A DNA stretch of 64,000 bases. Origin: Variovorax sp. dw_308 (GTDB lineage: Bacteria > Pseudomonadota > Gammaproteobacteria > Burkholderiales > Burkholderiaceae_C). A program made the position numbers and the translations under genes. This document shows, one piece after another, positions 27,187 to 35,992 of this stretch. How positions within the stretch are numbered: the first letter of the stretch is position 1; each line of letters begins with the position of its first letter. The stretch spans positions 1 through 64,000 of the forward strand of contig NZ_JAATOM010000008.1 of the NCBI RefSeq assembly GCF_019207085.1, written 5' to 3'. The notes under the pieces were generated by a model that worked only from the letters and a program-made list of their open reading frames with translations, was not told the origin of the DNA and ran no database searches.

Positions 27187-27885
27187 CTAGCCAATGATTC
27201 GCCCATGTTCCAAGTGGATCACCCGGTTGCATTCCTTGGCAATGAGCTCGGGCGAGTGCGACGCCAGCACCAGTATGCCGGCGCCGGAGACAACGTCCTT
27301 CATGCGCTGCTCGGCCTTTTCCGTGAACGCCGCATCACCCACGGACAGCCATTCGTCCATCAACAGTATGTCTGCTTGGACGCTTGTCGAGATCGAAAAA
27401 GCCAGGCGCATCAACATCCCGGTTGAATAGGTGCGCACCGGCATGTTGACGTAGTCACCAAGCCCGCTGAACTCGCAGATACCGGGCGTCAGGTCGTCGA
27501 CTTGCCGCTTGCTCATGCCCATCACCAGGCCGCGCAGCATGATGTTCTCGACGCCCGTCGCGTCGGGCTCGATGCCCAGAGCCGGATCGATCAGGCTGGC
27601 GACCGTCCCAGTTCGGGCAAATTCGCCCGACGAAGGCTCGTAGACGCCCGCCAGGGTGCGCAGCAGCGTCGATTTGCCAGCGCCGTTGTGGCCGATCAAC
27701 CCGAGGCGGTCGCCGCTTTTCAATTCGAGGTTGATATTGCTCAACGCTTGCACGACACGGACACCCGTGTCCTGTCCGAAGCGCCCGCCGGTGACCGACG
27801 AGGCCAGGGTCTTCTTCAACGATGCCGAACCTGCGCCGTAGATCGGAAAGTTGACCGAGGCGTTTTTGAGTGAAATGGAGGCCAT
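27187..27885 (-). CDS. wzt: Polysaccharide ABC exporter, ATP-binding subunit (Wzt/KpsT type)
   Basis: This is the nucleotide-binding subunit that powers export of the lipid-linked polysaccharide with Wzm. It has Walker A GHNGAGKST (65-73), a degenerate signature YSTGMLMRLAFS (153-164), Walker B ILLMDE (173-178) and the switch His210. At 232 residues it lacks the C-terminal carbohydrate-binding domain of long Wzt proteins, which read the capped chain end. It therefore resembles KpsT and short Wzt proteins, so export should not depend on terminal-cap recognition by this subunit. It starts six bases after wzm ends. Confidence 0.93.
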   Translation of the reverse strand: MASISLKNASVNFPIYGAGSASLKKTLASSVTGGRFGQDTGVRVVQALSNINLELKSGDRLGLIGHNGAGKSTLLRTLAGVYEPSSGEFARTGTVASLIDPALGIEPDATGVENIMLRGLVMGMSKRQVDDLTPGICEFSGLGDYVNMPVRTYSTGMLMRLAFSISTSVQADILLMDEWLSVGDAAFTEKAEQRMKDVVSGAGILVLASHSPELIAKECNRVIHLEHGRIIG

Positions 27886-27891
27886 GGTTGC

Positions 27892-28695
27892 TTACAGCCA
27901 GTAAACCACGCGACGGCGGTATTTCGAGAAAAGCAGGCTGGAGGCGATCAGACTCGCGACAGTCCAGCCGAAGATGCCCCACCAGTTGTGTGCGTCCGCC
28001 ACGCCGCCCATCAGCGGGGCGCGCAGAAGTTCCAGCATTTGCGCAAAAGGGTTGTAGAGCACGTACTTGGCGCGTCCCGGCAGGCTCTCGGGCAGCCAGA
28101 ACACGGGCGTGAGGAACATCAGCATCTGCATCAGGCTGGTCACGATCTGCGTGACGTCGCGGTAGCGGGTGCAAATGAGTCCGAGCACCAGTCCAAGCGC
28201 ATGCGCATTGATCAGCAGGATCAGGAATGCAGGCACGAACAGCAGGGCCGACCATGACAACGAAATGCCCGCCCAGATCGCCACGGGCAAATAGAGAACG
28301 ATCTGATGCCCGAACTGGATGATGTTGCGCGCCATGCCGCGCCAGACAAAAAGGCTGATGGGGAAGTAGCCCTGCTTGAGGTAGTTGGACGAGCCGACGA
28401 AGGTGTTGCAGGCGTCCGTCACCATGCTGGAAAAGAAGCTCCAGAAGATGATCCCCAGCGCCAAGTGCGGAAAGAACTTGCTCAGCTCGGTGCCAAACAG
28501 CGAGCTGTACAGCGGTCCCATGCCACCGATCATCGCGCCCATACTCAGCGTCAGCCACAGGGGCCCGAGCATGGAGCGCCGGTAGCGCAGCACGATGTCG
28601 AACCATGCCAGCGTCCACCAGATGTCGGTGCGGCGCGTGCCCTCCCACCAGTCAGCCCACGCGCTGCGATGCAAATTCGAATGTGCCTGACTCAT
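27892..28695 (-). CDS. wzm: Polysaccharide ABC exporter, membrane subunit (Wzm type)
   Basis: This ABC-2-type permease forms the inner-membrane channel with Wzt. From ATG 28695 the 267-residue protein has an amphipathic N-terminus and six hydrophobic segments. It shows the family-typical FDIVLRYRRSMLGPLWLTLS at the first segment, CTRYRDVTQI in the cytoplasmic loop and YNPFAQMLELLRAPL before the last helices. I rejected the longer frame (to 29013) because it lies inside manC. The start overlaps the manC stop by ATGA, indicating coupled translation. Confidence 0.94.
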   Translation of the reverse strand: MSQAHSNLHRSAWADWWEGTRRTDIWWTLAWFDIVLRYRRSMLGPLWLTLSMGAMIGGMGPLYSSLFGTELSKFFPHLALGIIFWSFFSSMVTDACNTFVGSSNYLKQGYFPISLFVWRGMARNIIQFGHQIVLYLPVAIWAGISLSWSALLFVPAFLILLINAHALGLVLGLICTRYRDVTQIVTSLMQMLMFLTPVFWLPESLPGRAKYVLYNPFAQMLELLRAPLMGGVADAHNWWGIFGWTVASLIASSLLFSKYRRRVVYWL

Positions 28696-30113
28696 ACCCG
28701 TCCGTAAGTGTCGGCGAGACGAACGATGTCGTCCTCGCCGAGATAGCTCCCGCATTGAACTTCGACGAGGACCAGCTCGTCGTCGCCTACGTTGGTGAGG
28801 CGATGTGTTTCGCCAAGGGGGATGTAGCGATATTCCCCCGGCATTGTCTTGTGTTCCACGTCGCCGACCTGCACTATGGCCGTGCCCTTGACAACGACCC
28901 AGTGTTCGGCGCGCTGGTGATGATATTGCAGCGACAGCGAAGCACCGGGCCGGACCGTGATCCGTTTCACCTTGTAGCCATCCTCTTCCTTGAGCGAGGC
29001 ATAGGTGCCCCACGGCCGATGGACGACCGCAGGCAGATTCACGGTTTCATGACGACGCGCCTTGAGCATGTCGACCACCTTCTTCACTTGCTGGGCGCTG
29101 TCCTTGTGCGCGACAAGCAGTGCGTCGGGCGTGTCCACGATCACTAGATCCGACACGCCGATGGTGGCGACCACCTTGGGGCCATGGCTCTGGACGTGTA
29201 CATGGGTGCCCGTGGTGTCGATGGCGACGACGTCGGCCGGCATGGTGTTGCCGCTCGCGTCGGGCGTCTGCGCCTTGGCAACCGATGGCCAGGAGCCCAC
29301 GTCGCTCCAGCCGAACTTGGCCGGCACTACGTGAACGTTGTCGGCGCGTTCCATCACGGCGTAGTCGATGCTGATGTCGGGTTGCAGGCCGAAGGCATGC
29401 ATGTCGAACTGCATCGTGTCTTCGATGGTCTTGGCGGACGCCAGCGCGTGGCGAGCGGCGCTGAGGACCTCCGGCGCATACCGCTCGAAGGCGCCGATGA
29501 TCGCGTCCGCCGTGAAGCAGAACATGCCGCTGTTCCAGTAGTAGCGCCCGGTGGCCAGGTACTCCTGCGCCGTCTCGAGGTCGGGCTTCTCGACGAAGCG
29601 CTTGACGCGCTGGCTCTGGCGCGACACGTTCTCGACTTCCACGTAGCCGAAGCCGGTGTCGGGGCTGGTCGGGCTGATGCCAAAGAGCACCAGGTTGCCG
29701 GCTTCCGCAAGACGGAAGGCCTGGCTGGCGCTGGCGACGAAGGCTTCGACGTCGGGGACGAGGTGGTCGGCCGACAGCACGAGCATCACCGTATCGCCGC
29801 TGAACTGCGTCTTGCATTGCAGCGCCGCAAGCGCGATGGCCGGCGCGGTGTTGCGGCCCTTGGGTTCCAGCAGCAGGGTGGTGTCGGGCGGGTCGGACAT
29901 CTGCCGCAACACGTCCTTGGTGAGGAACAGGTGATCCTTGTTGGTCACGACCATCAACTTGCCCGTGCCGCAGGCCTGGCCGCGCTCTATCGCCTGCTGC
30001 AGCAGCGTGGCGCCCCCCAGTTTCATGAAAGGCTTCGGATAAGCCTGACGGGAAAGCGGCCAGAGTCTTGAGCCCGCGCCCCCCGAGAGCACCACTGAAA
30101 GCAAACGCATCAT
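28692..30113 (-). CDS. manC: Mannose-1-phosphate guanylyltransferase / mannose-6-phosphate isomerase
   Basis: This bifunctional type II PMI-GMP makes GDP-mannose, the precursor for Gmd. The nucleotidyltransferase domain has GGAGSRLWPLSR (11-22), then FGYVEVE and RFVEKPD. The C-terminal cupin (about 360-470) has RPWGTYASL and HHQRAEHWVVVKG, which binds the isomerase metal. The length (473) is typical. It is the first gene of an operon with wzm, wzt and the GT2-GT4 protein, tying sugar supply to export. No phosphomannomutase gene is in the window. Confidence 0.96.
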   Translation of the reverse strand: MMRLLSVVLSGGAGSRLWPLSRQAYPKPFMKLGGATLLQQAIERGQACGTGKLMVVTNKDHLFLTKDVLRQMSDPPDTTLLLEPKGRNTAPAIALAALQCKTQFSGDTVMLVLSADHLVPDVEAFVASASQAFRLAEAGNLVLFGISPTSPDTGFGYVEVENVSRQSQRVKRFVEKPDLETAQEYLATGRYYWNSGMFCFTADAIIGAFERYAPEVLSAARHALASAKTIEDTMQFDMHAFGLQPDISIDYAVMERADNVHVVPAKFGWSDVGSWPSVAKAQTPDASGNTMPADVVAIDTTGTHVHVQSHGPKVVATIGVSDLVIVDTPDALLVAHKDSAQQVKKVVDMLKARRHETVNLPAVVHRPWGTYASLKEEDGYKVKRITVRPGASLSLQYHHQRAEHWVVVKGTAIVQVGDVEHKTMPGEYRYIPLGETHRLTNVGDDELVLVEVQCGSYLGEDDIVRLADTYGRV

Positions 30114-30256
30114 TGTCCTTGGATGTTCATGGTTAACAATCTTACCGCCCCCCTTTTGCGGTCCGGCGCTTGTGAGCTCCGATTTGACCCGCGTTTCACG
30201 GGCCTCGTAGCCGGTGCAATGCGCAGATAATCACGATCCGCTCCGCAACACTGCGG

Positions 30257-30290
30257 CTGGAGCGGGACAAAACTCCCCGACCCGCTCCAG
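30257..30290. repeat. Perfect 10-bp inverted repeat at the acyltransferase start
   Basis: CTGGAGCGGG (30257-30266) pairs perfectly with CCCGCTCCAG (30281-30290), leaving a 14-base loop and ending one base before ATG 30292. In RNA it would form a strong hairpin covering the ribosome-binding region. In DNA it could be an operator between the divergent manC and acyltransferase genes. Confidence 0.6.
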
Positions 30291-30291
30291 C

Positions 30292-32301
30292 ATGCCGCCA
30301 CACAACGAAGCGCCCCACCTCCTGCACCCCAAGTACCGCCCTGACATTGACGGCCTGCGGGCTATCGCCGTGGTGTCCGTACTGGGGTTCCACGCGTTCC
30401 CGTCCGTGGTGCGCGGCGGGTTCATCGGGGTGGATATCTTCTTCGTGATTTCGGGCTTCCTGATTTCCACGATCATCTTCGGCAGCCTGGGCGGCGAGGG
30501 CTTCAGCTACCGCGAGTTCTACGAGCGCCGCGTCCGGCGCATCTTCCCGGCGCTGCTACCCGTCCTGGCCGCAACTTTCGCGTTCGGCTGGTACGTGTTG
30601 CTGTCCGACGAGTTCCAGCAACTCGGCAAGCACATGATGGCAAGTGCCGGGTTCGTGCAAAACCTGGTGCTGTGGGGGGAGGCGGGGTACTTCGATACGG
30701 CGGCGGAAGCCAAGCCCTTGCTGCATTTGTGGTCCCTGGCCGTGGAGGAGCAGTTCTACATCTTCTGGCCCTTGCTGCTCGGGCTGGTTTGGCGCTGGAA
30801 GGGGGCGCGCGGGATGATGTTCTGGATGAGCGTCGCCGCGGGCCTGTCGTTCCTGCTGAACGTGGCCGGGGTGCACCGCCACGCCGATGCGACGTTCTAC
30901 TCGCCGCTGTCACGTGTCTGGGAACTGGCTGCGGGCGCATTGCTCGCGCATGCAGGCCTCAGCCGGCTGCCGGGGACGCGCGTGCGGGGCGCGGGCTTGC
31001 GTAGCCTTGCCGGGCTGGTGCTGATCGTGCTGGGGCTGGCCATGGTCCAGAAGGGCAAGGCCTTCCCGGGCTGGTGGGCGCTGCTGCCGATCCTTGGGGC
31101 CTGTCTCTGCATATCGGCGGGCATGGGCGCGTGGCCCAACCGCATGCTGCTGGGTTCCCGGCCGCTGGTCTGGATCGGGCTCATCAGCTACCCGTTGTAC
31201 CTATGGCACTGGCCGGTGCTGGCGTTCGCGCGCATCGTGGAAGGCGGCACGCCGATGCTCGCGGTACGCATCGCGGCCGTAGCGGCTTCGGTGGCGCTGG
31301 CCTGGCTGACCTATCGCTTCATCGAGCAACCCATTCGCAAGAGCAAGGGCACGGCCGCCGTGCGTTCGCTGGTGGTCGGCATGCTGGTCTTAGCCACGGT
31401 AGGCGCAATCGCCTGGTCGCGACTTCTGCCGCCACGCAACAGCGACCCGGCCTTGCAGGCGATCATCTCGGTCGGCACCGATTGGGGCTACCCGGGCAGC
31501 ATGAAGGAGATCGTGGTCAACGGCCAGCCGGTCTTCCGCATCGGTGAGGGCAAGGGCAAGGTCCTGTTGCTCGGCGACAGTCATGTCGAGCAATACGGTC
31601 CGCGCGCCATCGAGATTGCACGTACCGATCCGGGTCGGTTGCAGAGCCTGTACTTCGCCACGCGCGGCGCATGCCCGCCGATTCCGAACCTCGTGGAAGA
31701 CCGTGATCCGGACTGCCCCGAGCGCGTGCAAACCCTGATGCGCTTCGCGTTGAGTCCGCAGATCGACACGGTGGTTCTCGGTGGCTGCTGGCCTTGCTAT
31801 TTCGACGTTGGTCCACAACCTCCGCCGGCCGACGCGCCAGCACCCGACCGCTACTACCTGCGTGAAGGCGGCGTGCGCCACATGCTGCGGGGCGGCGATG
31901 GCGTGGACCGTTCATTCGAGGCGTTGGCGGCCAGCATCAGGACGCTGAAGGCCGCCGGCAAGAAGGTGTTCCTAGTGCTCAACATGCCGGTCGACGGCGA
32001 CTTCCAGCCCAAGGCGTTGATCAGCGGCAGCCGCCTTGGGGCCATGGTGGCAGCGCGCAACTTGCCGACTGCGCCAGTCACCCCGTCGCAGCAGGCCATT
32101 CACGACCGACTGCAGGGCGTGGCCGAACAGAACGGCGCCATCGTCATAGACCCCATGGCCACGCTCTGCACGCCGCAGGGCCAATGCACGCGCGCCGACG
32201 CCGCCGGCGTCCCGATTTACAAGGACTTGTCGCACCTGCGGGCGACCTGGGTCAAGCAATTCGCCACGTTCTTCGATGCCGCCATCACGCAGCCGAAATA
32301 G
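30292..32301 (+). CDS. O-acyltransferase, OafA/YrhL type with SGNH domain
   Basis: This integral-membrane acyltransferase (669 residues) probably acetylates the polysaccharide or lipid-linked sugars. The AT3 domain (about 15-365) has YRPDIDGLRAIAVVSVLGFH with the key His, FIGVDIFFVISGFLIS, and the RVRRIFPAL and LLHLWSLAVEEQFY motifs, with about ten membrane helices. The periplasmic SGNH-like domain has LLLGDSHVEQYG with the nucleophile Ser, and DLSHLRATW (Asp/His) near the end. I start at ATG 30292; the longer frame to 30214 lacks family similarity and contains the hairpin. It faces away from manC. Confidence 0.92.
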   Translation: MPPHNEAPHLLHPKYRPDIDGLRAIAVVSVLGFHAFPSVVRGGFIGVDIFFVISGFLISTIIFGSLGGEGFSYREFYERRVRRIFPALLPVLAATFAFGWYVLLSDEFQQLGKHMMASAGFVQNLVLWGEAGYFDTAAEAKPLLHLWSLAVEEQFYIFWPLLLGLVWRWKGARGMMFWMSVAAGLSFLLNVAGVHRHADATFYSPLSRVWELAAGALLAHAGLSRLPGTRVRGAGLRSLAGLVLIVLGLAMVQKGKAFPGWWALLPILGACLCISAGMGAWPNRMLLGSRPLVWIGLISYPLYLWHWPVLAFARIVEGGTPMLAVRIAAVAASVALAWLTYRFIEQPIRKSKGTAAVRSLVVGMLVLATVGAIAWSRLLPPRNSDPALQAIISVGTDWGYPGSMKEIVVNGQPVFRIGEGKGKVLLLGDSHVEQYGPRAIEIARTDPGRLQSLYFATRGACPPIPNLVEDRDPDCPERVQTLMRFALSPQIDTVVLGGCWPCYFDVGPQPPPADAPAPDRYYLREGGVRHMLRGGDGVDRSFEALAASIRTLKAAGKKVFLVLNMPVDGDFQPKALISGSRLGAMVAARNLPTAPVTPSQQAIHDRLQGVAEQNGAIVIDPMATLCTPQGQCTRADAAGVPIYKDLSHLRATWVKQFATFFDAAITQPK

Positions 32302-32319
32302 ACGCGCACACCAAGAAAC

Positions 32320-34191
32320 ATGGCGATGAAACGTCTAGCTCAACTGTTCCGCATTGCCGGCAAGGCCGTGCAGCATGGGCCGCGCCTCATGGGCCGCGTG
32401 CCACAGGCATGGCGGGTCTATCGCAAGGCGGGCCGCCAGGGCGTGATGTGGGAGTTGCGCCGGCGCACGCGGCCGGGCAACGACTATGCAGCCTGGGTGC
32501 AGGCGCATGACGTGCTGGACGCCGGGCAGCGTGCCGCCATCGTCGCGCGCGTGGCCGCGATGACCTCGACGCCGCTGATCTCGGTGCTGATGCCCACCTA
32601 CAACCCCGACCCGGTGTGGCTGCGCGCGGCCATCGAATCGGTGCGCTCGCAGCTCTATCCGCATTGGGAACTGTGCATCGCCGACGATGCCTCGCCCAGC
32701 GAGACGGTGCGTGACGTGCTGCGCCAGTACAGCAAGGACGATGCGCGCATCAAGGTCGTGTTCCGCGCGAAGAACGGGCACATCTCGGCCGCGTCCAACA
32801 GTGCGCTGGAGGTGGTCGGCGGCCCCTGGATCGCGCTCATGGACCATGACGACCTGCTGGCCGAGCATGCGCTGTTCTGGGTGGCCGACTGCATCGAAAA
32901 GCATCCGGATGCACGCCTGATCTATTCCGACGAAGACAAGATCGACGAGAAGGACCAGCGCTCCGACCCGTACTTCAAGCCCGACTGGAATCCCGACCTG
33001 TTCCGCTCCCAGAACGTGTTCAGCCACCTCGGTGTGCTGTCCACCGAACTCGTGCGCGAGGTGGGTGGCTTCCGCCAAGGCATGGAGGGCTCGCAGGATT
33101 GGGACCTGGTGCTGCGTTGCATGGAGCGCATCGGCCCGCATCAGGTTCGGCACGTGCCGCGCGTGCTCTACCACTGGCGCATTCATTCGGAGAGCACGGC
33201 CCGTTCGATGAATGCCAAGCCCTATGCGGCCGTGGCTGGCGAGCGCGCGTTGAACGAGCACTTCGAGCGCACCGGCGTGCGCGCGACGGCCGAGTACGTG
33301 GGCTTCGGCTATCGCGCCCACTACGCCTTGCCCGAGCCGCCGCCGCTGGTGTCGCTGGTCATCCCCACGCGCAACGGGCTGGCGCTGACGCGGCAATGCA
33401 TCGATTCGATCGCGCGGAAGACCACCTATCCGAACTACGAGATCCTCATCGTCGACAACGGCTCCGACGATCCGGCGGTGCTGGCGTATTTCAGGGAACT
33501 GGCGGCGCGGCCCAACATCCGCGTGTTGCGCGACGACAGCCCGTTCAACTACTCGGCGTTGAACAACATGGCCGTGGCGCAGGCGCGCGGCGAGGTCGTC
33601 GCGCTGGTCAACAACGACATCGAGGTCCGTTCACCCGAGTGGCTCTCCGAGATGGTGAGCCTGGCCCTGCAGCCGGGCGTCGGCGCGGTCGGCGCGCGGC
33701 TCTGGTATCCGGACATGACGCTGCAGCATGGCGGCGTGGTGCTGGGCCTCGGCGGCGGCGTGGCGGGCCATGCGAACAAGGGGCTTCCCAAGGGCTTGAA
33801 CGGCTACGCCGGGCGCGCTGCGCTGATCCAGTCGTTCTCCGCGGTGACGGCTGCCTGCCTGGTGGTGCGCAAGGCGGTCTATGAAGAGGTGGGTGGGCTG
33901 GATGAAGAGCGGCTGAAGGTGGCCTTCAACGACATCGACTTCTGTCTTCGCCTGCGCGAGGCCGGCTATCGCAACGTGTGGACGCCCTATGCCGACCTGC
34001 TGCACCACGAGTCCGCCACGCGCGGCGAAGACATCGCGCCCGAGAAGCGCGAGCGCTTCCTGCGCGAAGAGAACTACATGAAGGCGCGCTGGGCCGAACT
34101 GCTTCGGCACGACCCGGCCTACAACCCGAACCTCACCGCTGACGCCGAGGATTTCAGCTACGCGTGGCCGCCACGGGTCGGGGCGCCGTGA
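32320..34191 (+). CDS. Tandem GT2 glycosyltransferase, rhamnosyltransferase-like
   Basis: This 623-residue protein has two GT2 domains. The first (about 85-310) has ISVLMPTYNPDPVWLRAAIE, ALMDHDDLL and YSDEDKIDE. The second (about 345-590) has VSLVIPTRNGLALTRQCID, VNNDIEV and FNDIDFCLRLREAGYRNVW. The second domain resembles rhamnan/rhamnosyltransferases that use dTDP- or GDP-rhamnose, which would fit GDP-D-rhamnose made by Rmd. It is preceded by about 80 helical residues. It starts 18 bases after the acyltransferase and probably shares its transcript. Confidence 0.87.
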   Translation: MAMKRLAQLFRIAGKAVQHGPRLMGRVPQAWRVYRKAGRQGVMWELRRRTRPGNDYAAWVQAHDVLDAGQRAAIVARVAAMTSTPLISVLMPTYNPDPVWLRAAIESVRSQLYPHWELCIADDASPSETVRDVLRQYSKDDARIKVVFRAKNGHISAASNSALEVVGGPWIALMDHDDLLAEHALFWVADCIEKHPDARLIYSDEDKIDEKDQRSDPYFKPDWNPDLFRSQNVFSHLGVLSTELVREVGGFRQGMEGSQDWDLVLRCMERIGPHQVRHVPRVLYHWRIHSESTARSMNAKPYAAVAGERALNEHFERTGVRATAEYVGFGYRAHYALPEPPPLVSLVIPTRNGLALTRQCIDSIARKTTYPNYEILIVDNGSDDPAVLAYFRELAARPNIRVLRDDSPFNYSALNNMAVAQARGEVVALVNNDIEVRSPEWLSEMVSLALQPGVGAVGARLWYPDMTLQHGGVVLGLGGGVAGHANKGLPKGLNGYAGRAALIQSFSAVTAACLVVRKAVYEEVGGLDEERLKVAFNDIDFCLRLREAGYRNVWTPYADLLHHESATRGEDIAPEKRERFLREENYMKARWAELLRHDPAYNPNLTADAEDFSYAWPPRVGAP

Positions 34192-34210
34192 ACCCGGCGT
34201 CGAGGCACTC

Positions 34211-35194
34211 ATGAGCACCCCGTCGGTGTCGGTGGCCCTGTGCACCCGCAACGGCGCACGCTACCTCGCGGCGCAAGTCGAGAGCATCTGCGCACAGGTG
34301 CCTGCGCCCGACGAGATCGTGGTGTCCGACGACGAATCGCGCGACGACAGCATTGCCATCGTGCGCGCCACGCTCGCGCAACATGGCGCAGCGGCCCCCG
34401 CACTGACCGTGCTGGAGAACCGGCCCGCCCTCGGCGTCACGCGCAACTTCGAGCAGGCCGTGCGCGCCTGCCGCTCGGGGCTGATCGCCCTGTGCGACCA
34501 GGACGATGCCTGGCATGCGGGTCGGCTGGCGCGCATGGTCGATGCATTCCGCACGCGCCCGGAGTTGCTGCTGCTGCATTCCGATGCCCGGCTGGTCGAC
34601 GGCGAACTGGCGCCGCTGGGCTCGACCCTTTTCGAGGCGCTGGAGGTCAAGCCCTCGGAACTGGAAGGTATCGCGTCTGGGCAGGCCTTCGCCATCCTGC
34701 AGCGGCGCAATCTCGTCACTGGCGCCACCACCGTGTTTCGCCGGGACTTGCTGGAAGCCGCGCTGCCGTTCCCGCCGGAGTGGGTGCATGACGAATGGCT
34801 CGCCGCCATCGCCGCTGCCACGGGACGCATGGACGTGCTGCCCGAGCCGCTGATCGACTACCGCCAGCACGCCAGCAACCAGATCGGCGCACGCCGGCCC
34901 ACGCTTCGCGAGAAGCTGGCCAAGGCTGTCGCGCCGCGCGGCACCAAGCATGCAGAGCGCCTGCGTCGCGCCGAGGTGCTGCTCGATCGCCTCACCTCGC
35001 TGGGCCACCGGGTCACGCCGGCTTGGCTGCAGGCGCAGCGCGAAAAGGTGGCGCACCAACGATTTAGAACGGAACTGCCGGCCTCGCGACTGATTCGTTG
35101 GGCGCCGGTGCTGCTGGCCGCCGCGCGCGGGCGCTACGAGCGCTTCGACCGTGGCTGGCAGTCGGTTGCGCAGGACCTGCTGGAGTCCGGCTGA
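34211..35194 (+). CDS. GT2 glycosyltransferase
   Basis: A single GT-A domain of 327 residues has VSVALCTRNGARYLAAQVES at the N-terminus, VVSDDESRDDS for nucleotide binding, LCDQDDAW as the metal-binding DxD equivalent and VHDEWLAAIAAA as the probable catalytic-base region. This CTRNG...CDQDD pattern is common in alpha-1,3-rhamnosyltransferase-type GT2 enzymes. The C-terminal 90 residues are helical and basic. It starts 19 bases after the tandem GT2 gene. The next gene is convergent, with one base between stop codons. Confidence 0.85.
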   Translation: MSTPSVSVALCTRNGARYLAAQVESICAQVPAPDEIVVSDDESRDDSIAIVRATLAQHGAAAPALTVLENRPALGVTRNFEQAVRACRSGLIALCDQDDAWHAGRLARMVDAFRTRPELLLLHSDARLVDGELAPLGSTLFEALEVKPSELEGIASGQAFAILQRRNLVTGATTVFRRDLLEAALPFPPEWVHDEWLAAIAAATGRMDVLPEPLIDYRQHASNQIGARRPTLREKLAKAVAPRGTKHAERLRRAEVLLDRLTSLGHRVTPAWLQAQREKVAHQRFRTELPASRLIRWAPVLLAAARGRYERFDRGWQSVAQDLLESG

Positions 35195-35195
35195 G

Positions 35196-35948
35196 CTATG
35201 CCGGCGGCAACGCGCGATAGCGCCAGAACGCCGACGAGCTCCAGACCCTCAGCAAGCTGCCGACATGCCACTTCAGGTGCTGGCGACTGGCATGGCTTGC
35301 GCGCTGGGCTTCGTGGCGCGCCAGCAGGTTCTCGCCGACCTGCAGCTTCCAGCCTGCGAGCCGCACGCGCGCGCAGATGTCGAAGTCCTCGCCATACATG
35401 AAGAAGCGCTCGTCGAAGCCCTTGATCTGCGCGTAGGCCTGGCTGCGCAACAGCATGAAGAGGCCCGGAACCCAGGCCGGGACCGCGGGGATCGCGTAAC
35501 CCGGCCGCCGGCGCGTGAGAATCTCCAGCGGCGTGATGATGGCCCGGTGCTGCTCGGGCGCGGTCTTGCCGGGTTCAAGGATACGAGGCGTCAGCAAGCC
35601 GGCGTCGGGCGTGGCTTGCGCGAGGAGCGGCGACAGCACGTCGTTGTCGAAGCGCATGTCGGGGTTCAGCACCAGGAACCAGTCGCTGCCGCAATGCGTG
35701 AACGCCTGGTTGTGGTTGGCGCCGAAGCCCTTGGGCGCGGCGTTGTCGATGCGCTCGACCGGAAAGCGCCACCCCATGCCCGCGGCCAGGTCCGGCTCGG
35801 GGATGTTGATCGTGAGCACGACCTTCTCGACCACGGCCGCGCTGTGGCGGTCCAATTGATCGAGCAGCGGCAGGATCAATGCCATCTGTCCGTGGCTCAC
35901 GATCGACACCGTGATGGGCTTGGCTGGGCTGGAAGATGGCGTGGGCAT
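35196..35948 (-). CDS. GT2 glycosyltransferase, WbbL/RfbF-like
   Basis: The 250-residue protein begins ITVSIVSHGQMALILPLLDQ and has GFGANHNQAF, VLNPDMRF (DxD equivalent) and GFDERFFMYGEDFDICARVR, the motif set of rhamnosyltransferases such as WbbL. It is short but complete for the family. It converges with the gene at 34211 and is divergent from the WecA-like gene. The specific sugar is unknown; a deoxyhexose donor fits the cluster. Confidence 0.85.
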   Translation of the reverse strand: MPTPSSSPAKPITVSIVSHGQMALILPLLDQLDRHSAAVVEKVVLTINIPEPDLAAGMGWRFPVERIDNAAPKGFGANHNQAFTHCGSDWFLVLNPDMRFDNDVLSPLLAQATPDAGLLTPRILEPGKTAPEQHRAIITPLEILTRRRPGYAIPAVPAWVPGLFMLLRSQAYAQIKGFDERFFMYGEDFDICARVRLAGWKLQVGENLLARHEAQRASHASRQHLKWHVGSLLRVWSSSAFWRYRALPPA

Positions 35949-35992
35949 GGTCTAATTTCGGTTGGGAATTCTAGGTTCCCGATCCACCCCCA

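Noticed and set aside
28696..29013. N-terminal extension of wzm into manC
   Set aside because: ATG 28695 gives the family-typical start and an ATGA overlap with manC.
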